Source of the DNA: Macrostomum hystrix | Taxonomy: Eukaryota; Platyhelminthes; Macrostomidae | Direction of reading: 5' to 3' | DNA length: 64,000 nucleotides | Assembly (NCBI GenBank): GCA_950097015.1 | Contig: CATNEN010000038.1 | Coordinates: 2,047,501 to 2,111,500 of the forward strand | Shown here: one piece after another, positions 47,701 to 59,114 of the stretch | Numbering within the stretch: the stretch's first letter is position 1 | Layout: the number at the start of each line of letters is the position of its first letter | Translations under genes and position numbers: made by a program | The notes under the pieces: generated by a model | Database searches by the model: none | What the model saw: only the letters and a program-made list of their open reading frames with translations | What the model was told of the DNA's origin: nothing

Positions 47701-50700
47701 CACGCAGAGCAGAGTGATAGCCAAAAATGGCAAATTGAATTTGGCTATCTGAGTGTACTTCACGGAAATGTAGCTCGGATATTTTTCTGAACTTCTTCTC
47801 TGTGCTCAAATCATTCTTGGAATCGATCAGAAGATCATGCAAGCTGATCGACAGCAGATTTTCCAGAAATGGTAGTCGACTGACTTTCACCATAAAATCG
47901 CGGCAGTCTCTAAGATTTATGAAATCGTTGCTCGTCGAGATCGAAAAGTTATATGAAAGATGCTCAAAAAATTCGGTCCGGATGAACACTCGAAAAGGAG
48001 GCAAACAATAGTAGTTTAAACCATTTGCTTTAATACGATCTTCTGTATAATGTATTTTATTCAATTTCTCATTTTTTAGAATTAGAGAGATGTAAAGATC
48101 CGGCATAGCACCAAAAACGTGGCCCAGGGCGATTTCAGTTACTTCCTTCCGAAACCGGTTTCCGACATTGTTGAAATGTTGGCAATATAGATAGTCGTAA
48201 ATATCCGGCAAGCAGAGACGAAATTCTTTCAAAATCTAAAATATATTAGTTAGTAATTATATACAAGAACGCATTTAAATGGTTTAATGAACTAAGAGTC
48301 TTAAAAACGGGCTTTCAATCCCACTTATGAATACAAGTGATAATATAGGCGTTAACCGACTGTTTAGATTAGCATTTAACAGTAAAATATATATAAATTT
48401 AACGAATTATCAAATTTCATTTTTGCCTGTTGATGAATATGAAATGCTGAATGGTCGCTATTTTGCCTGATGCCTGAGTTATTGAGCACACTTATATGTT
48501 CATGACACATAATACTTTCATGTACCGCCTACAATTGTAGGCCATAACTCAAACCATTTAACGTAAGTATAAGTTTTAGCAAAAATCATTAATTAACAGA
48601 CCTTTGAAAGGTATATATTTAAACACTCAGATATTTAGCCCTTATGATTATCTAAACCATAAATATTCCTTTGTCACTGCTAGCAGGTAACGACAGATAA
48701 AAATTGTCTAACGTGATTGTGATAGATGAATATCATTCGCTAGCTACTGCGGCTAGCAGCCTCGTACTTACATATTTCTCCTGATCACAAGTTGCCAATT
48801 TCTGCAGCTCTGATTCACTCAAAAACGTAGGCAACATCTGCAATTTTTTTATTTACAAAACTAGTGAAAGTAACTAAACAAATGTAATCACCTAAAATAT
48901 TTACACTATTAGTATTACTATTTAAGCACCAGCAACTAAGTTAAGTGTTTGACTGTACATTTTGTAATTCCTTATTGATTACACCTGACCTAATCGGGCC
49001 AGATGAGCAGCCGACAGCGCAGCCGCAGCTATGGCGCGGCGCATCTGAAGGCTGCATACGGCTGTTAAGTCCATGGACTGGGGGACGCAACACACCCTTA
49101 ATTACATCAGAAAATGCTGACCAGTACTCAATTTACAGCTGGGTGAGCTAAAGCAATTCAGAGTTTTGTGTCTTGCTAAAGGACGCTGTGTACCAACAGG
49201 GTCGGGAATCGAACTTCCGACCTTAAAGTCGTAAGTCCGACGCTCTAACCACTAGGCTACAACCCCTACGTTTGACTTTAGCATCTGAAATATACTAATA
49301 ATAAATACTATCAATACTATCAATACTTAACACCATTGCCATCAAGTAAAACGACAACATTTTTTACGTCGGTTTCAGGTCACTCAGCAATCAAATGGGT
49401 ATCAGCATAAGATGGCATAGAAACTTGAGTATGTGACTAACCCTTTGTCCATAGAATTAACAGCTGCACGCAACACTGCGTAATACCTGCGGCTGTGCCA
49501 CTGTTTGTAAATCTTCAGACTGGAGAACTTATTTATGTGCATACGATGTTACGTAATGAGGCGGAGCAACAATTTCATAAATTTTGTCTTAATAAGTGTT
49601 TTTGCCAACATAAAATGCCCATTCAACTCACCAATGGTTCAAGTAAACTTTCTTTTGTATCGATGACAGAGGGAATGCCCTTAACGTTTTGAGCTAAACG
49701 ATCAGCATCAGACAAATCACATGGTTTCATGGCAGCAGCTGCTGCATGGAGCACTGCAGTCTTCGCTTTCGTTTTGACTGGCATCGATATCGACTGATCG
49801 ATCTGAAACATCGTGTCTTGGGAAGCGAGTTTTCCTTCTGTTTCAATCTCAGATTTGGCATGGGTAGCCGTAGGCCTAGCAGAAGGATCCATAATGGAGC
49901 ATTCCAAACTGTTAGGTTCTCTGGGAATGTTCCCAGATGAGTCAGAAAAACGAATTGCAGATGACTGCTCAAATGATAGATTCATAGTAACTGTAGAAAC
50001 CGGAATTGCTTTAAGTTCTGAAGCAACTGCAGCGTCATCAGGCAACGATGGCATAGCCACTAAACTGCTGACAGTGCAAGGATCATTTGAGCTTTCTGAA
50101 AATTCTGCAGTGCATTGATTTGCTTCATCCAATTGAATAATTTGGCTGACATTGGCTTGTAGACTCTCAGGATGAGGTGACTTACTAAAAAGTTTAAATA
50201 ATAATTAAAATTTTACTGGCAAGAATTAGATGTATTTAACAAGAAGCTTTTTAAGTAGAAAGAACTCAAAAAAGTACTTACACAAACTTTTTGATGGCTT
50301 TCATCAAAGATTTGAAGTATTCTTGTTCAAAATGTATTCTAAAGAAAGTCGATTTCTTTATTGCTTTATTGACTGTTGTCAGCCATTCAGACAAACAATT
50401 AGGTTCTTTGTCAATCAAACTCTTCAGTCTCTGCAGCTCTCCTGGAGAGCATACTTGGATATTCAGGACAATGTGGCCGTATTGCTGAAAGTCATTCTCG
50501 GAATCAGATTCACTACTGTCTGAGTCAGATTCAGTATCGGAGCTTGGCTTGATATCGATTGCTAGAAGTTTTCCAACTAGATTGTGATTGAGAAGTTCTT
50601 GTAGGGCATCTCTCTTAGCATTGATGGTTTTGTGCAGCTTAGAAAGTTCCGAGTTTTTAAGACCAAACACGATGGTTTCATTTTGCTTGTATGGAACTAA

Positions 50701-53700
50701 AATAGTAAAAAAAAGAAATGCAATGTATATAATGTATAGAAATGTATATAAATAGACCTGTATGTATATATTTTTGAGCTAATAAATTTCAACATTAATA
50801 GTCTAGATGTAATAGTTTCACAGTTTTTATAACAAAAAGAAAAGACTGTAAAAGTAAACTGTAGTTTATGCATTTTTTGTTATCATTCTGTTATTATCTT
50901 TATATTCTAGGTTAAGGTTAGGTCATTGTGGTATAGCTTGTACTTTAGTGCTTTGATCTATTTTTTTCATGAGACAAAATTCCACAAATCCAGTTTAGTG
51001 CCAGCCAGGTGAGCTAGCATAACCATTTCAGATTTATCTGCCTGACCTGAAAGCACCTGTCAATCAGGATGTGACCTGGCAAGAGTCCTAGGCCACCCTA
51101 CAATAGCGCACCTGGAGCTCAAGACATGCCACATCTCTAATGAATAACTAAACAACCTAAACCTAGGGCTAAAACCACTAGTTGACAGCAACCTTGGCTG
51201 GCCCATTAAATTGGGTAGGGGTTACACTGACAGGTTACAATATATATTTAGACCATTTTCACTCTCTTCTTTCACTGTCTACTCTTGAATTTCTGATATT
51301 ATTATCATTGCACATGGCTTTGCTATATATAATCTATATATATAAAAGTGAAAACTCTGTCTGTCTGTGTGTGTGTGTGTGTGCAACCTTTTGTCTTTAT
51401 AGACGCCGAAACCGCTCAACCAAATCGCACCAAACTTTGCACATACCTAAAACCACCTACGCTGAGTGCAATAGGCTACTCAAATTCCCGAAAAATCATT
51501 TCCTTCCTGCTCAAAAGTGCAAAAAACTGCTCAAAAATCGTCAAAAAATCACTCAATTTGACATATCGTCGCCCCACTTTGTCAGATTTTCTCCAAATTT
51601 GATCCACTTACACTTTACATGTTTTCCAACAATGCTGTCAATTTTGAACATCTCTACTCAATCCAGAGCAAAGCTGCATCATCTCAAAGTGAGTCACTTT
51701 TTGTTTTCCGAGGACAGCCACCCCAACTCCCCTCCGCCACTCTGCGGGCCAAATTTTATTACAGCCACCCCCTCCCTTCCCCGGGCGCCGAAGCCCCGCA
51801 CTGTACATTGTATTTCAAGCCGTGAATGTACACAGCCCAAACCCCTAGACTGTCTACTGGCCCCCAAGCAGCACTGAGACTGAGTGCGGTGAGTGCGGTG
51901 GCGTCCCAGTGCGCAGGGCGATATTTCTCTCCAGCCAGCCTGGGATAGAAGAAAGAGAGAGGCTGGCGATCAACTGATGGGTGGTGTCACTCTGCTGCTG
52001 TCTGGAGACTTTAGACAGACGCTGCCTGTGATTCCGCGTGGCACTCCTGCTGATGAGATTAATGCTTGCCTAAAATCATCTCACCTGTGGCCATCGGTTG
52101 TGAAGTTGCACCTACGAACAAACATGAGAGCTACAATTCAAGGAGACGAAACAGCTCATGAGTTCTCTGCCAATCTATTGCGAATCGGCAATGGTCTGCT
52201 GGAGATTAGCACCGAGGATGGGCAGTCATCGATCGCTACAATCGGAACCATTGTGCAGTCAGTGCAGGAGCTCAAGGCAAAAGTTTACCCGAACCTGATG
52301 GTTCGATATGCTGACGTTGACTGGCTGTCAGAGAGGGCAATTCTGTGTCCTAGAAATGATGCCGCCAACGAAATTAACTACCAACTGCTTCAGGAGTTGC
52401 CAGGTGCAGTTTTCACCTACAAGTCAATTGATACAACGTTGACTGATGACACCGCTGTGGAGTATCCTGTTGAGTTTCTGAACTCTCTAGATCCTCCTGG
52501 AACTCCATCGCACAACTTGCAGCTGAAAGTTGGGGCACCAATTATGCTCCTCCGCAACCTGAATGCGCCAAGGCTGTGTAACGGCACCAGACTGATAGTC
52601 AGGCGGCTCTTCCCACACGTGATTGAGGCCACGATAATGACTGGATCTGGCAGAGGAGAGTCTGTGTTCGTTCCCCGGATTCCAATTATCCCCACGGACC
52701 TGCCATTTCAGTTCAAGCGACTGCAGTTCCCTGTGAGAGTGTGCTTTGCGATGACTATTAACAAGGCTCAGGGACAGTCGCTGAAGGTGGCTGGCATCAA
52801 CCTGGAGACTCCTTGCTTCTCGCATGGGCAGCTTTATGTCGCCTGCTCCCGTGTTGGAACTCCAGCTGGCCTATTCATTTTCGCACCAAGGGGAAGAACG
52901 AAGAATGTGCTGTATCCCCAGGCCTTGAGGTGACTCGCAAGCAATTAATAGAAAAGTAGTCACGAATTGACCTTGACCTGTCTAACTCTGAACTCTGAAA
53001 CAGTTTAATTTTGTTTCTTTGACATTGTTATTGTTATGCCATGGCTATTTTCCTTATGTATACGCGTGTACATGCATACTGTATACAGAGGCAGATTTAG
53101 GGGGGGCGGGGGGGGGGGGGCAGTCGCCCCCCTAAATTTTAATCATATGAATAAGATGCCCCCACTAGGGGCGCCAGTCGCAGCACTGGCGCCCCTTTTC
53201 GGCCGCTGGCGCCCCTTTTTCAGCCGCTGGCTCCCGTTTTTCAGCCGCTGGCGCCCTTTCTTGGCTCCTGGCGCCCTTTTTCGGCCGCTGGCACCCCCTC
53301 TGTGATTCTCATGGCGCTCCCCTGACAGACCGCCCCAAAACAAAATTCCTGGATCTGCCACTGACTGTATAGAGGAGTGGCTAAGAGACATGTTTCTAAA
53401 GAAGTAATCAAGAGGGGGCTGTTTGGACAAACTTTTCACTTATTTTTTACTTAAAACGCCCTTAAACAAACTCTTCACTTTTCATTAATGCAGTAAATAA
53501 ATAAATGGTGACCTTCACTATAAAGTTAATACAGAGACGTGAATTGCTTACTGCTTTGCTTTAAATTTCTGCCCCAAAAACAACGGGCAAAAAAAGCTAG
53601 TTATTGTATATTACAAAGGGCAAAGATTCTGCAGATCAAGAAGCCTATGACCCAAACTAGTCTCTACTTTAATCCTACTTGCCCAACCAAAGTTGCAAGA

Positions 53701-56333
53701 TTTTTGGTACTGACCACCTTGAGGAATAATTTATAGCATGCAGGGTCTAAACTTTTTAAAAACAAGCTCAACAGAGCTTGAGGTTCTGTTTTGTATCCTA
53801 TCCCAATTATGAGGATCTTAAGCTAGGCCTAATATATATTATACAATGCCCTTTATTTATTATATAATATGATTTTTGGGCCTTTGCTGGAACAACAGAC
53901 CAACAGCATCCTAAGTTGTAGATTAGGGGTAGGATTGGACAAGTTTAGGAGATTATATATTTTGAACAACTAATTATCATTGCATTATGCCTATATTGAT
54001 CAGTTGACAGTCATTTTGTCTGTCCGTTTTTATCTGCCAATATACAATATAGTCGTTTCATCTGCCAATATATGATATAGTCCATTTATCTGCTAATGTA
54101 GGGATTAGTGGGAAAACTAATTATGTAATAAAGCTTCATATTGAAATGTTATGTAAATGTGTTACTATTTATAATTTTTGATTTTTCTGAAAGATTTGGA
54201 GCTTATAAGCAGCCTATAAATACACAAAACTGGAACCAAAAACATTGTCATTTCCAAACATTGCCAATGGTCTGTCACACTGTCACACTGAATGGCATGC
54301 TGCCTAGCTGTAAAAACATCATGACAAAGAACATAATCATCCATAAAAGCTAAAGCTAAAACCAAAAAGACTAAAAAATTATTCTTAAAAGACTGTTTCA
54401 TTCTAATAATATTTTTATGAATGGTGTTAAAAACCAAAATCAAATTAAATTAAAATTAAAATTAAATAAACATTTAACATCATAAATTATTCACTTTCTG
54501 TAATGAAAGACATTTTTAGAAAAATTTGTTCTTTAAGTTCTCATCCTTTTTTTAAATAGGCCTTGTCATTTTGTTTGCCAGCAGACAAACAGGTGGCAGA
54601 CAAAATGACCATCACCTATTGATTACCTTGATCTTGAGCAAGAGTTGTGTATATTTGCCAGACCTGTGCTTTTGTTCTGTAGTGTCAGTTTGTTTGTCCT
54701 TCTACCTCCCTATGTTATTATTCAGTGCTTATTGTATATTTTTAGATGCATGTGTTTTTATAGCTAACAGTCACCCAAGCCAAGCTGGGCCAGACCAGCT
54801 AGGGGAGCAGACACCCACAGCCCTGCAAGAGCTACCCCTGGGCTACAGTCCCAGCCAATCAGCGAATGACCCAGCCTCACTACCTGTCAATCCTTGGCAA
54901 GAAGTCACCCTGGGGCTCGGAATGGTGGTTGGGAGTCTACTGTGATTTGTTGCCTTGGCTCAAGCTATAGCCAGGAATCCACCTCGCCAATCAACCTAAT
55001 TTATGACTCTATAAAAGGAAGCATGTTTTTGCTGTAAGTTTTTATCATTATCTCTAATTCGCCTCACACTGTGAGAACCATGTGCACTTGGTTTTGTCTC
55101 ACCCTGCCCAACCACACCATGCTCTGCTTGCATGTATTGTGTCTAAACCTCAGTTAGGTAGCTTTTGGCTTTATGCATCTTAAGAGTGTGCCACTGACAA
55201 GGGTGGTCTAGATATGCACTTATTGTCAAAGATAGTACTTGCTCTCTTTGGAGACTGCCATCAGGCAGAAGGAGTGCGAACCAATAGGATCTATTGGGGC
55301 AGTGCTGAAAGCAAAGACAACGGGAGCCTCACAGGATGAGTAGGGAGAGGATTAGGCTGGCCACTAGTAAAATTGGTAAAATTATTATATCCAATTTCTT
55401 TGGACCAAAATTTGCTTATCACTGTGAGTGCACTACAATTGCTTTCCGTGCGAATATCCTCATTCTATTGGTATAATTTTTTAATCAAGTTGATCAAGTA
55501 AACAAGAGTCAAATCAATTCCCATTCTTATCTAGAGTCAGCAAGTCACAAAAAACTGATTAAATCACTCCCAATCAAATTATTCAAGTCTTTGTGTTCAT
55601 ACTGTGTTATTCTTTTTTCTCTTTGGGAGATTTGCTAGGCTGGAGAATGACACGTGGGTCTTATCACTTATCTATTCTGCTTTGCTTGCTACCCCAGTCT
55701 CTATTGCTATTTTTTTAGATTTCCCCGGCTGCTATTGAACTGATTGTGATTGGTAGAACACCAACCCTGGTAAATAGTTAATAGTTGCTAGCTTTAAGTT
55801 CCTCATGTTCCAGCTAGGACATTCATTTTATTACAGTTCTATCTGCAAACAAACATTTGTTGAACTGTTTAAATTTATAATTAGGCCTAGGCCTATCAAT
55901 TTGTGAGTACTAAAAAATATCAACGTAGATCTGGCTTTAGAGCCTAATTTATTTGGCAAGAGCAAATCAATCTTATAAATCTGAATATATGAGGGAGTAT
56001 GTTAAGCAAAATTATACGAACTATACAAAAAATTATTTTTAATGTGCAAAAATTCAAAAATTTGCTTTACTGCATATTTCTGTTAGGCCCTATAAATTGT
56101 TTGTTTTTTGGGCAAATAGGCATAAGTACAGAAATTTTGGAAGGAGAAAAGTAACTTGTAATTTAATGACAAGTTCAAATATAACAATCATAAAGTGTAA
56201 TGCTTAGGGGGCCTAAGCTCCTAAAACATATAGAAGTGAATACTAAGGAGTAAGAGAGAAAAACAAGCACAATGTATTGAATTTACTCACTAATCTGAAG
56301 TTTAGCTGACAAACCACCACTCTCGGAAGCCAT
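32735..56333 (-). CDS. RNF213-like: RNF213-like giant AAA+ protein (RING apparently absent)
   Basis: Eight coding exons on minus: 56291-56333, 50282-50696, 49632-50184, 48772-48837, 46221-48235, 34261-45166, 33231-33890 and 32735-32797. All borders are GT-AG and the lengths sum to 14721 nt, an exact multiple of three, giving 4906 residues (human RNF213 has 5207). RNF213 is a cytosolic dynein-like AAA+ E3 ligase of lipid droplets and antimicrobial defence. Two active-looking ATPase modules are present: GETGCGKTS (about residue 2355) with VFLDEIN (about 2425), and GKPGCSKSL (about 2692) with VLIDEIGLAE (about 2767); SNWALDPAKMNR is a family hallmark. Past them I find no C3HC4 RING and no RZ finger, only a CCAC...CAFC knuckle at about 4182-4215. 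Orthology of the core is very likely; E3 activity is doubtful. Confidence 0.93.
33103..33182. repeat. Short repeat, about 29 bp x 2.8, RNF213-like intron 7
   Basis: Three units around ctgcagaggccacaata in the 433-bp last intron. It is the only tandem array seen inside the RNF213-like gene. Confidence 0.75.
34261..45166 (-). CDS. RNF213-like: 10.9-kb single exon of RNF213-like gene
   Basis: One uninterrupted coding exon of 10906 bases. Acceptor ctttttag|T at 45167-45168 completes an AGT codon begun by the exon ending at 46221; donor ACG|gtaagg follows 34261. It encodes residues about 1031-4666: the N-terminal arm, both catalytic AAA+ modules, and the long helical region where the RING would be expected. 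No stop codon and no lost frame occurs over 3600 codons, which argues for strong selection. Confidence 0.95.
35590..35730 (-). other. Cys4 zinc-knuckle segment of RNF213-like protein
   Basis: Encodes VQCCACF and, about 32 residues on, YQCAFCGS: two CxxC-type pairs that fit a zinc ribbon. It is the only clear metal-binding pattern in the C-terminal third and does not fit a RING (no Cys-x-His centre). Confidence 0.6.
45167..46220 (-). other. RNF213-like intron 5 with a transposon end
   Basis: About 1.05 kb. At 45472-45640 it holds cagtgttgggcgcgttactc followed by tagttac/gtaacgatcgttac motifs, the usual opening of a class of hAT-type DNA transposons. The matching end (cccaacactg) is not seen, so this is a truncated copy. 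The rest is AT-rich. Confidence 0.5.
48236..48771 (-). other. RNF213-like intron 4, nothing seen
   Basis: 536 bases of AT-rich intron with a perfect gtaagt donor at its 5' end. No other feature. Confidence 0.6.
48959..49269 (-). mobile_element. tRNA-derived SINE, family B, copy 2, in RNF213-like intron 3
   Basis: The minus strand starts ggggttgtagcctagtggtt (box A), has agttcgattcc (box B), then the body with cagccgacagcgcagccg read on +. An 11-bp direct repeat, gtttgactgta (48948-48958) and gtttgacttta (49270-49280), differs at one base and marks the target-site duplication. Inserted in the same transcriptional sense as the host gene. Confidence 0.85.
51896..52933 (+). pseudogene. Helitron PIF1-like helicase remnant, copy B
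   Basis: Open frame of about 346 codons from motif III to the end of a Helitron helicase: GDFRQTLPVIPRG, NMRATIQGD, AILCPRNDAANEINY, MTINKAQGQS and LYVACSRVG, closing with GRTKNVLY. The nucleotide-binding (Walker) motifs and the Rep nuclease are missing. The frame is intact over the rest, as expected of a recently copied but non-autonomous element. Not a cellular PIF1: the GDFRQTLPVIPRGT block is typical of Helitrons and the element ends are present. Confidence 0.88.
53086..53363. mobile_element. hAT-like non-autonomous element nested in Helitron B
   Basis: Ends cagaggcagatttagg and, inverted, cagtggcagatccagg, with a perfect 8-bp duplication actgtata at 53078-53085 and 53364-53371. Eight-base duplications and CAGNGGC ends are typical of hAT transposons. 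No transposase; interior is GC-rich with ggcgcc repeats. Confidence 0.88.
53601..54759 (-). other. RNF213-like intron 1, unique part, nothing seen
   Basis: AT-rich DNA between Helitron B and the dispersed repeat. No supported exon. Confidence 0.45.
54760..55810 (+). repeat. About 1-kb dispersed repeat, copy 1
   Basis: Blocks align in order with 57070-58100: ggcaagaagtcaccctgggg with ggcaagaagaccacccgagg, cagttaggtagct, a caggcag/tggcagg...aataggat...ggagcag stretch, and ctattgaactgatt. Divergence is high (by eye about 65-70 percent identity in blocks). No coding capacity seen; element class unknown. Confidence 0.55.
55811..56290 (-). other. RNF213-like intron 1 proximal part, nothing seen
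   Basis: AT-rich intron next to the first coding exon; only its gtgagt donor is notable. Confidence 0.45.
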
Positions 56334-57069
56334 CAGGCAAATGTGATTGAAGAACAAAAAAATTTATATGTATAGAAAGAAAGCTACATCAGATCGCATA
56401 AACAGCCTTTCATATTAGAAAGTTCAGGACTTCGCGCTAATCGCCTATTCTGAGGCTGAGGGGCTGTGGTACAGACCAAGGTTCTTCTAGTGGTCCTTGG
56501 AACTGACACGAGCGAGTTATATTAATCAGATCCTAATTAAAAGTTCACTTTTTTAGAGTTGACATCTTAAAAATAAGCGAGAAGTTTTACAGTTTAAAAA
56601 CGTTCGGCTTACATGCAGATTTTCGTTTTACAACTAGCAAAACAAAAAGTTTCTAACCGAATGACAACGCTACCAAATAAAAAGTAGTTTGCTCATTAAA
56701 TTTTCAATAGGAAAAAAGAAAACATATTTTTCTCTATTTTTTGTTTTGTTATGCACTGATCATTTACACGTGTTAGTTGAAAGTGAGTTAGTTCACTGCA
56801 GCATTTTAGGAAGGATGAAAAACAAATAGTGCATCCTGCTGCCGAGCAACTTTTGACTCACGGCTCTGAACCTAAAGTAAAAGGGTATCAGAATTCAGTC
56901 TCTTCGGGATCCCAATGCAGTATTAGTTTAGCTTTCTTGGTGTAGTGTCAGCATCTTTTGGTCGGATAGTCCCTGTTGTTGTATTTTCCGCGTTTAGATC
57001 GTGTGTAGTCAATAGCTTTTATTGTAAATGTGTTTTTTAATATTTTTTTCTGTGTAGTTTAAAATAATT
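56334..57069 (-). promoter_or_regulatory. Presumed 5' UTR and promoter region of RNF213-like gene
   Basis: Lies directly upstream of the ATG at 56331-56333. No clear TATA box or splice acceptor before the start codon was found. Near 56950 a short stretch (ttccgcgtttagatcgtgtg) resembles part of dispersed repeat copy 2. Confidence 0.3.
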
Positions 57070-58100
57070 TAAGGTAAGCAGGTGGGCAGATCGAGACGCT
57101 AAACCACCCCGCCAACTCTACCTGTCACCGCGACCTGCCGATTGCAGATTGCAACGGCCGGCCTCGCTGATTTACTACCGGCAAGAAGACCACCCGAGGG
57201 CTTGGGCTATATAGACAGATGCCGCAGGTCTACTGCGATTCCACCAAATCAAGCATGAGAGCCCCACTCTAACGTCCGTGAGATTGCCCAGTCTTGATTT
57301 ATTCCAACCGTTCCCGGCCCGACCATGATTATAGCTGCAGGCCGTTGTCAGTTAGGTAGCTCTCTGCGTTCCGCGTTTGGATAGTGTGCTGCCAGTCAAA
57401 AGTGGTCTAGGATAAGGCGCCTGTTGTCAAAGTCAGTAATATTATAAGTGCTCTCTTCGGCGATTCCGCCGTCTGGCAGGAGTGTTAACCGATAGGATAT
57501 GTGTCGGAGCAGCGTCAAAAGCGCAGGCAGCAGCTGCAGCCACATGCCACAATTTATATGCCGCACAATTTATGCTGACGAGACTGTGTCTCGTCCGCAG
57601 AGCCCCGGTTTAGGCCAGTTAGGTAAAACCTAAACTTTTCCCACTTTGTCTTAACAAAGTTCTCGATCGGTTATCTAGCTAAACATGCGCTAATCTTTTA
57701 ATCTTTCCTGAAAAACAATAATTTGAGTCATGTGTTTGTTAATCTAATCGGCGAGTAAACAATCGTTTTGCTCTGCAAATTAAATATATCCGACATCATG
57801 TTACAGTCTTGTTAATTATTTATCTAATATAAGTGGGAGCTCAGGATTGTTGCAAGTGTCTGCATCAACTTTCCCTAATTCGATTAACATCGATATTCAT
57901 CCAAGGACCCCTATAGTAGTTAGCCACTTTAGTAGCCCTGACTACCTGTCACTGACCTGCAGATTGCAGATTGCAACCCGCAATTCATTTCACTTGTATT
58001 CATGCCCAAACCTCTGCTACTATTGAACTGATTTGTATAGGACAACGGTGAGTAGGCACCTAGCACCTAGCATTAAATCCTCTTGCGCTTCAAGGTAGGT
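57070..58100 (+). repeat. About 1-kb dispersed repeat, copy 2
   Basis: Same order of blocks as 54760-55810 and same orientation. An internal motif (gattgcagattgcaac) recurs at about 57150 and 57965. The pair brackets the first exon and promoter of the RNF213-like gene. Confidence 0.55.
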
Positions 58101-58164
58101 TTGTCTAGGGCTATTTTTCTAATATGTATTACACTGGGATCAATATAATCAATTATCAATGACA

Positions 58165-58380
58165 AATCGATGTGGCGCCCCCTGTTAGTGGGGCCCCCTC
58201 TGGTAGTGGGGCCCTCTACTGCAGTGGAGCAGCCCGTGCGGTTAGAGCCCATGCATCAGGCTTAAGGGTGTTAGAGGGCGCACCCCTGGGCGTGCCGCGG
58301 CACCCACTGTAGTATAGTGGTGCCCTAAGATTTAGCGCGACCCCCTAGTCAAAATCCTGGCTATAACGCCACTATTCCCC
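58165..58380. mobile_element. Truncated hAT/MITE-like fragment
   Basis: GC-rich block with repeated tagtggggccc; the right end, inverted, reads agtggcgttatagccaggat, a common terminal motif of hAT-type MITEs. No matching left end. Confidence 0.4.
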
Positions 58381-59100
58381 ATGGTTATTGTATACTTGAA
58401 CAATTACTAAAAGTTCATAACAAAATGTTCTGCGGCATATAAGGGGAGAGGACGTATTGACAGTGCAAGAGAGAGATGAGATCGTATGCTTATACCAAGG
58501 ACAACTAATTAAAAAACATCTTATGATATATAAGGTTGTCCTAATTGGTGCATACCCACCTATAGATCAGGGCACTACGCGTATATATTCTCACATTATT
58601 GGTTGTTAATTAGTTTACTAAGAAATACTACGCAAATGAGATACCTAAGTAACAAAAAAGCTTTTTAACAGTGAATCATGCTGATTTAGTCCCCGGTAAA
58701 GTGTGATTGGGCATCGCAACCCGGGATTAGCCCGCCGTTTTTCCACGATGACTACGAGTATATTAATCATATACAGACTAAGTAGACCATTGGGATCTGG
58801 ATGCGGGCTCAAACGCTTCATGACTACTTGTTTGCGGGAACCCGAAATTTCCGCGTCAGAGACGTCCGCGTCAGATGATACATGTCTGGATCAGTTAATC
58901 GGTAATTTCTCTGTCGTTTAGGTGAGTCGGCTATCGAATTGTTAAAGCACACATAGAAACTCATGTGTACGTTATTGCTTTCAACTCACCTAACACTTTC
59001 GTTGCTGGCCCTCTAATAAGCTCAAGTAATCGGGGGAAAGTCGGCGTTGAAAGAGGACTCAGTTGACTACCGGCCTGCTGGTGGACTGCAGAAGTGGAGA
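58381..59100. other. Intergenic; contains a displaced GPCR fragment
   Basis: At 59024-59053 a 30-base stretch (core gggggaaagtcggcgttgaa) duplicates 59596-59625 of the GPCR, encoding the start of its fourth membrane helix region. Otherwise nothing recognised. Confidence 0.5.
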
Positions 59101-59114
59101 CCCGATTCGCTCAA

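Larger units (their letters stand above)
51333..53600 (+). mobile_element. Helitron copy B (2.27 kb) in RNF213-like intron 1
   Basis: Begins tctatatatataaaagtg after host A (51332) and ends gggcaaaaaaagctag before host T (53601). The 3' hairpin tgccc/gggca precedes the terminal CTAG. Orientation is opposite to copy A. It holds a longer helicase remnant than A and the same nested hAT-like insertion. No Rep domain, so it moved with help from another element. Confidence 0.92.

Noticed and set aside
51896-52933. Host PIF1 helicase gene
   Set aside because: Helitron ends, hairpin and a second copy are present, and the N-terminal helicase motifs are missing.
54571-54945. 124-codon frame on + with hydrophobic start
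   Set aside because: Inside intron 1 of the RNF213-like gene on the opposite strand, overlaps the dispersed repeat, no similarity or splice support.
54760-58100. LTR retrotransposon with 1-kb LTRs
   Set aside because: The two repeats are far too diverged for one insertion, the interior holds a host exon, and no TG...CA ends, primer site or gag-pol frame is seen.
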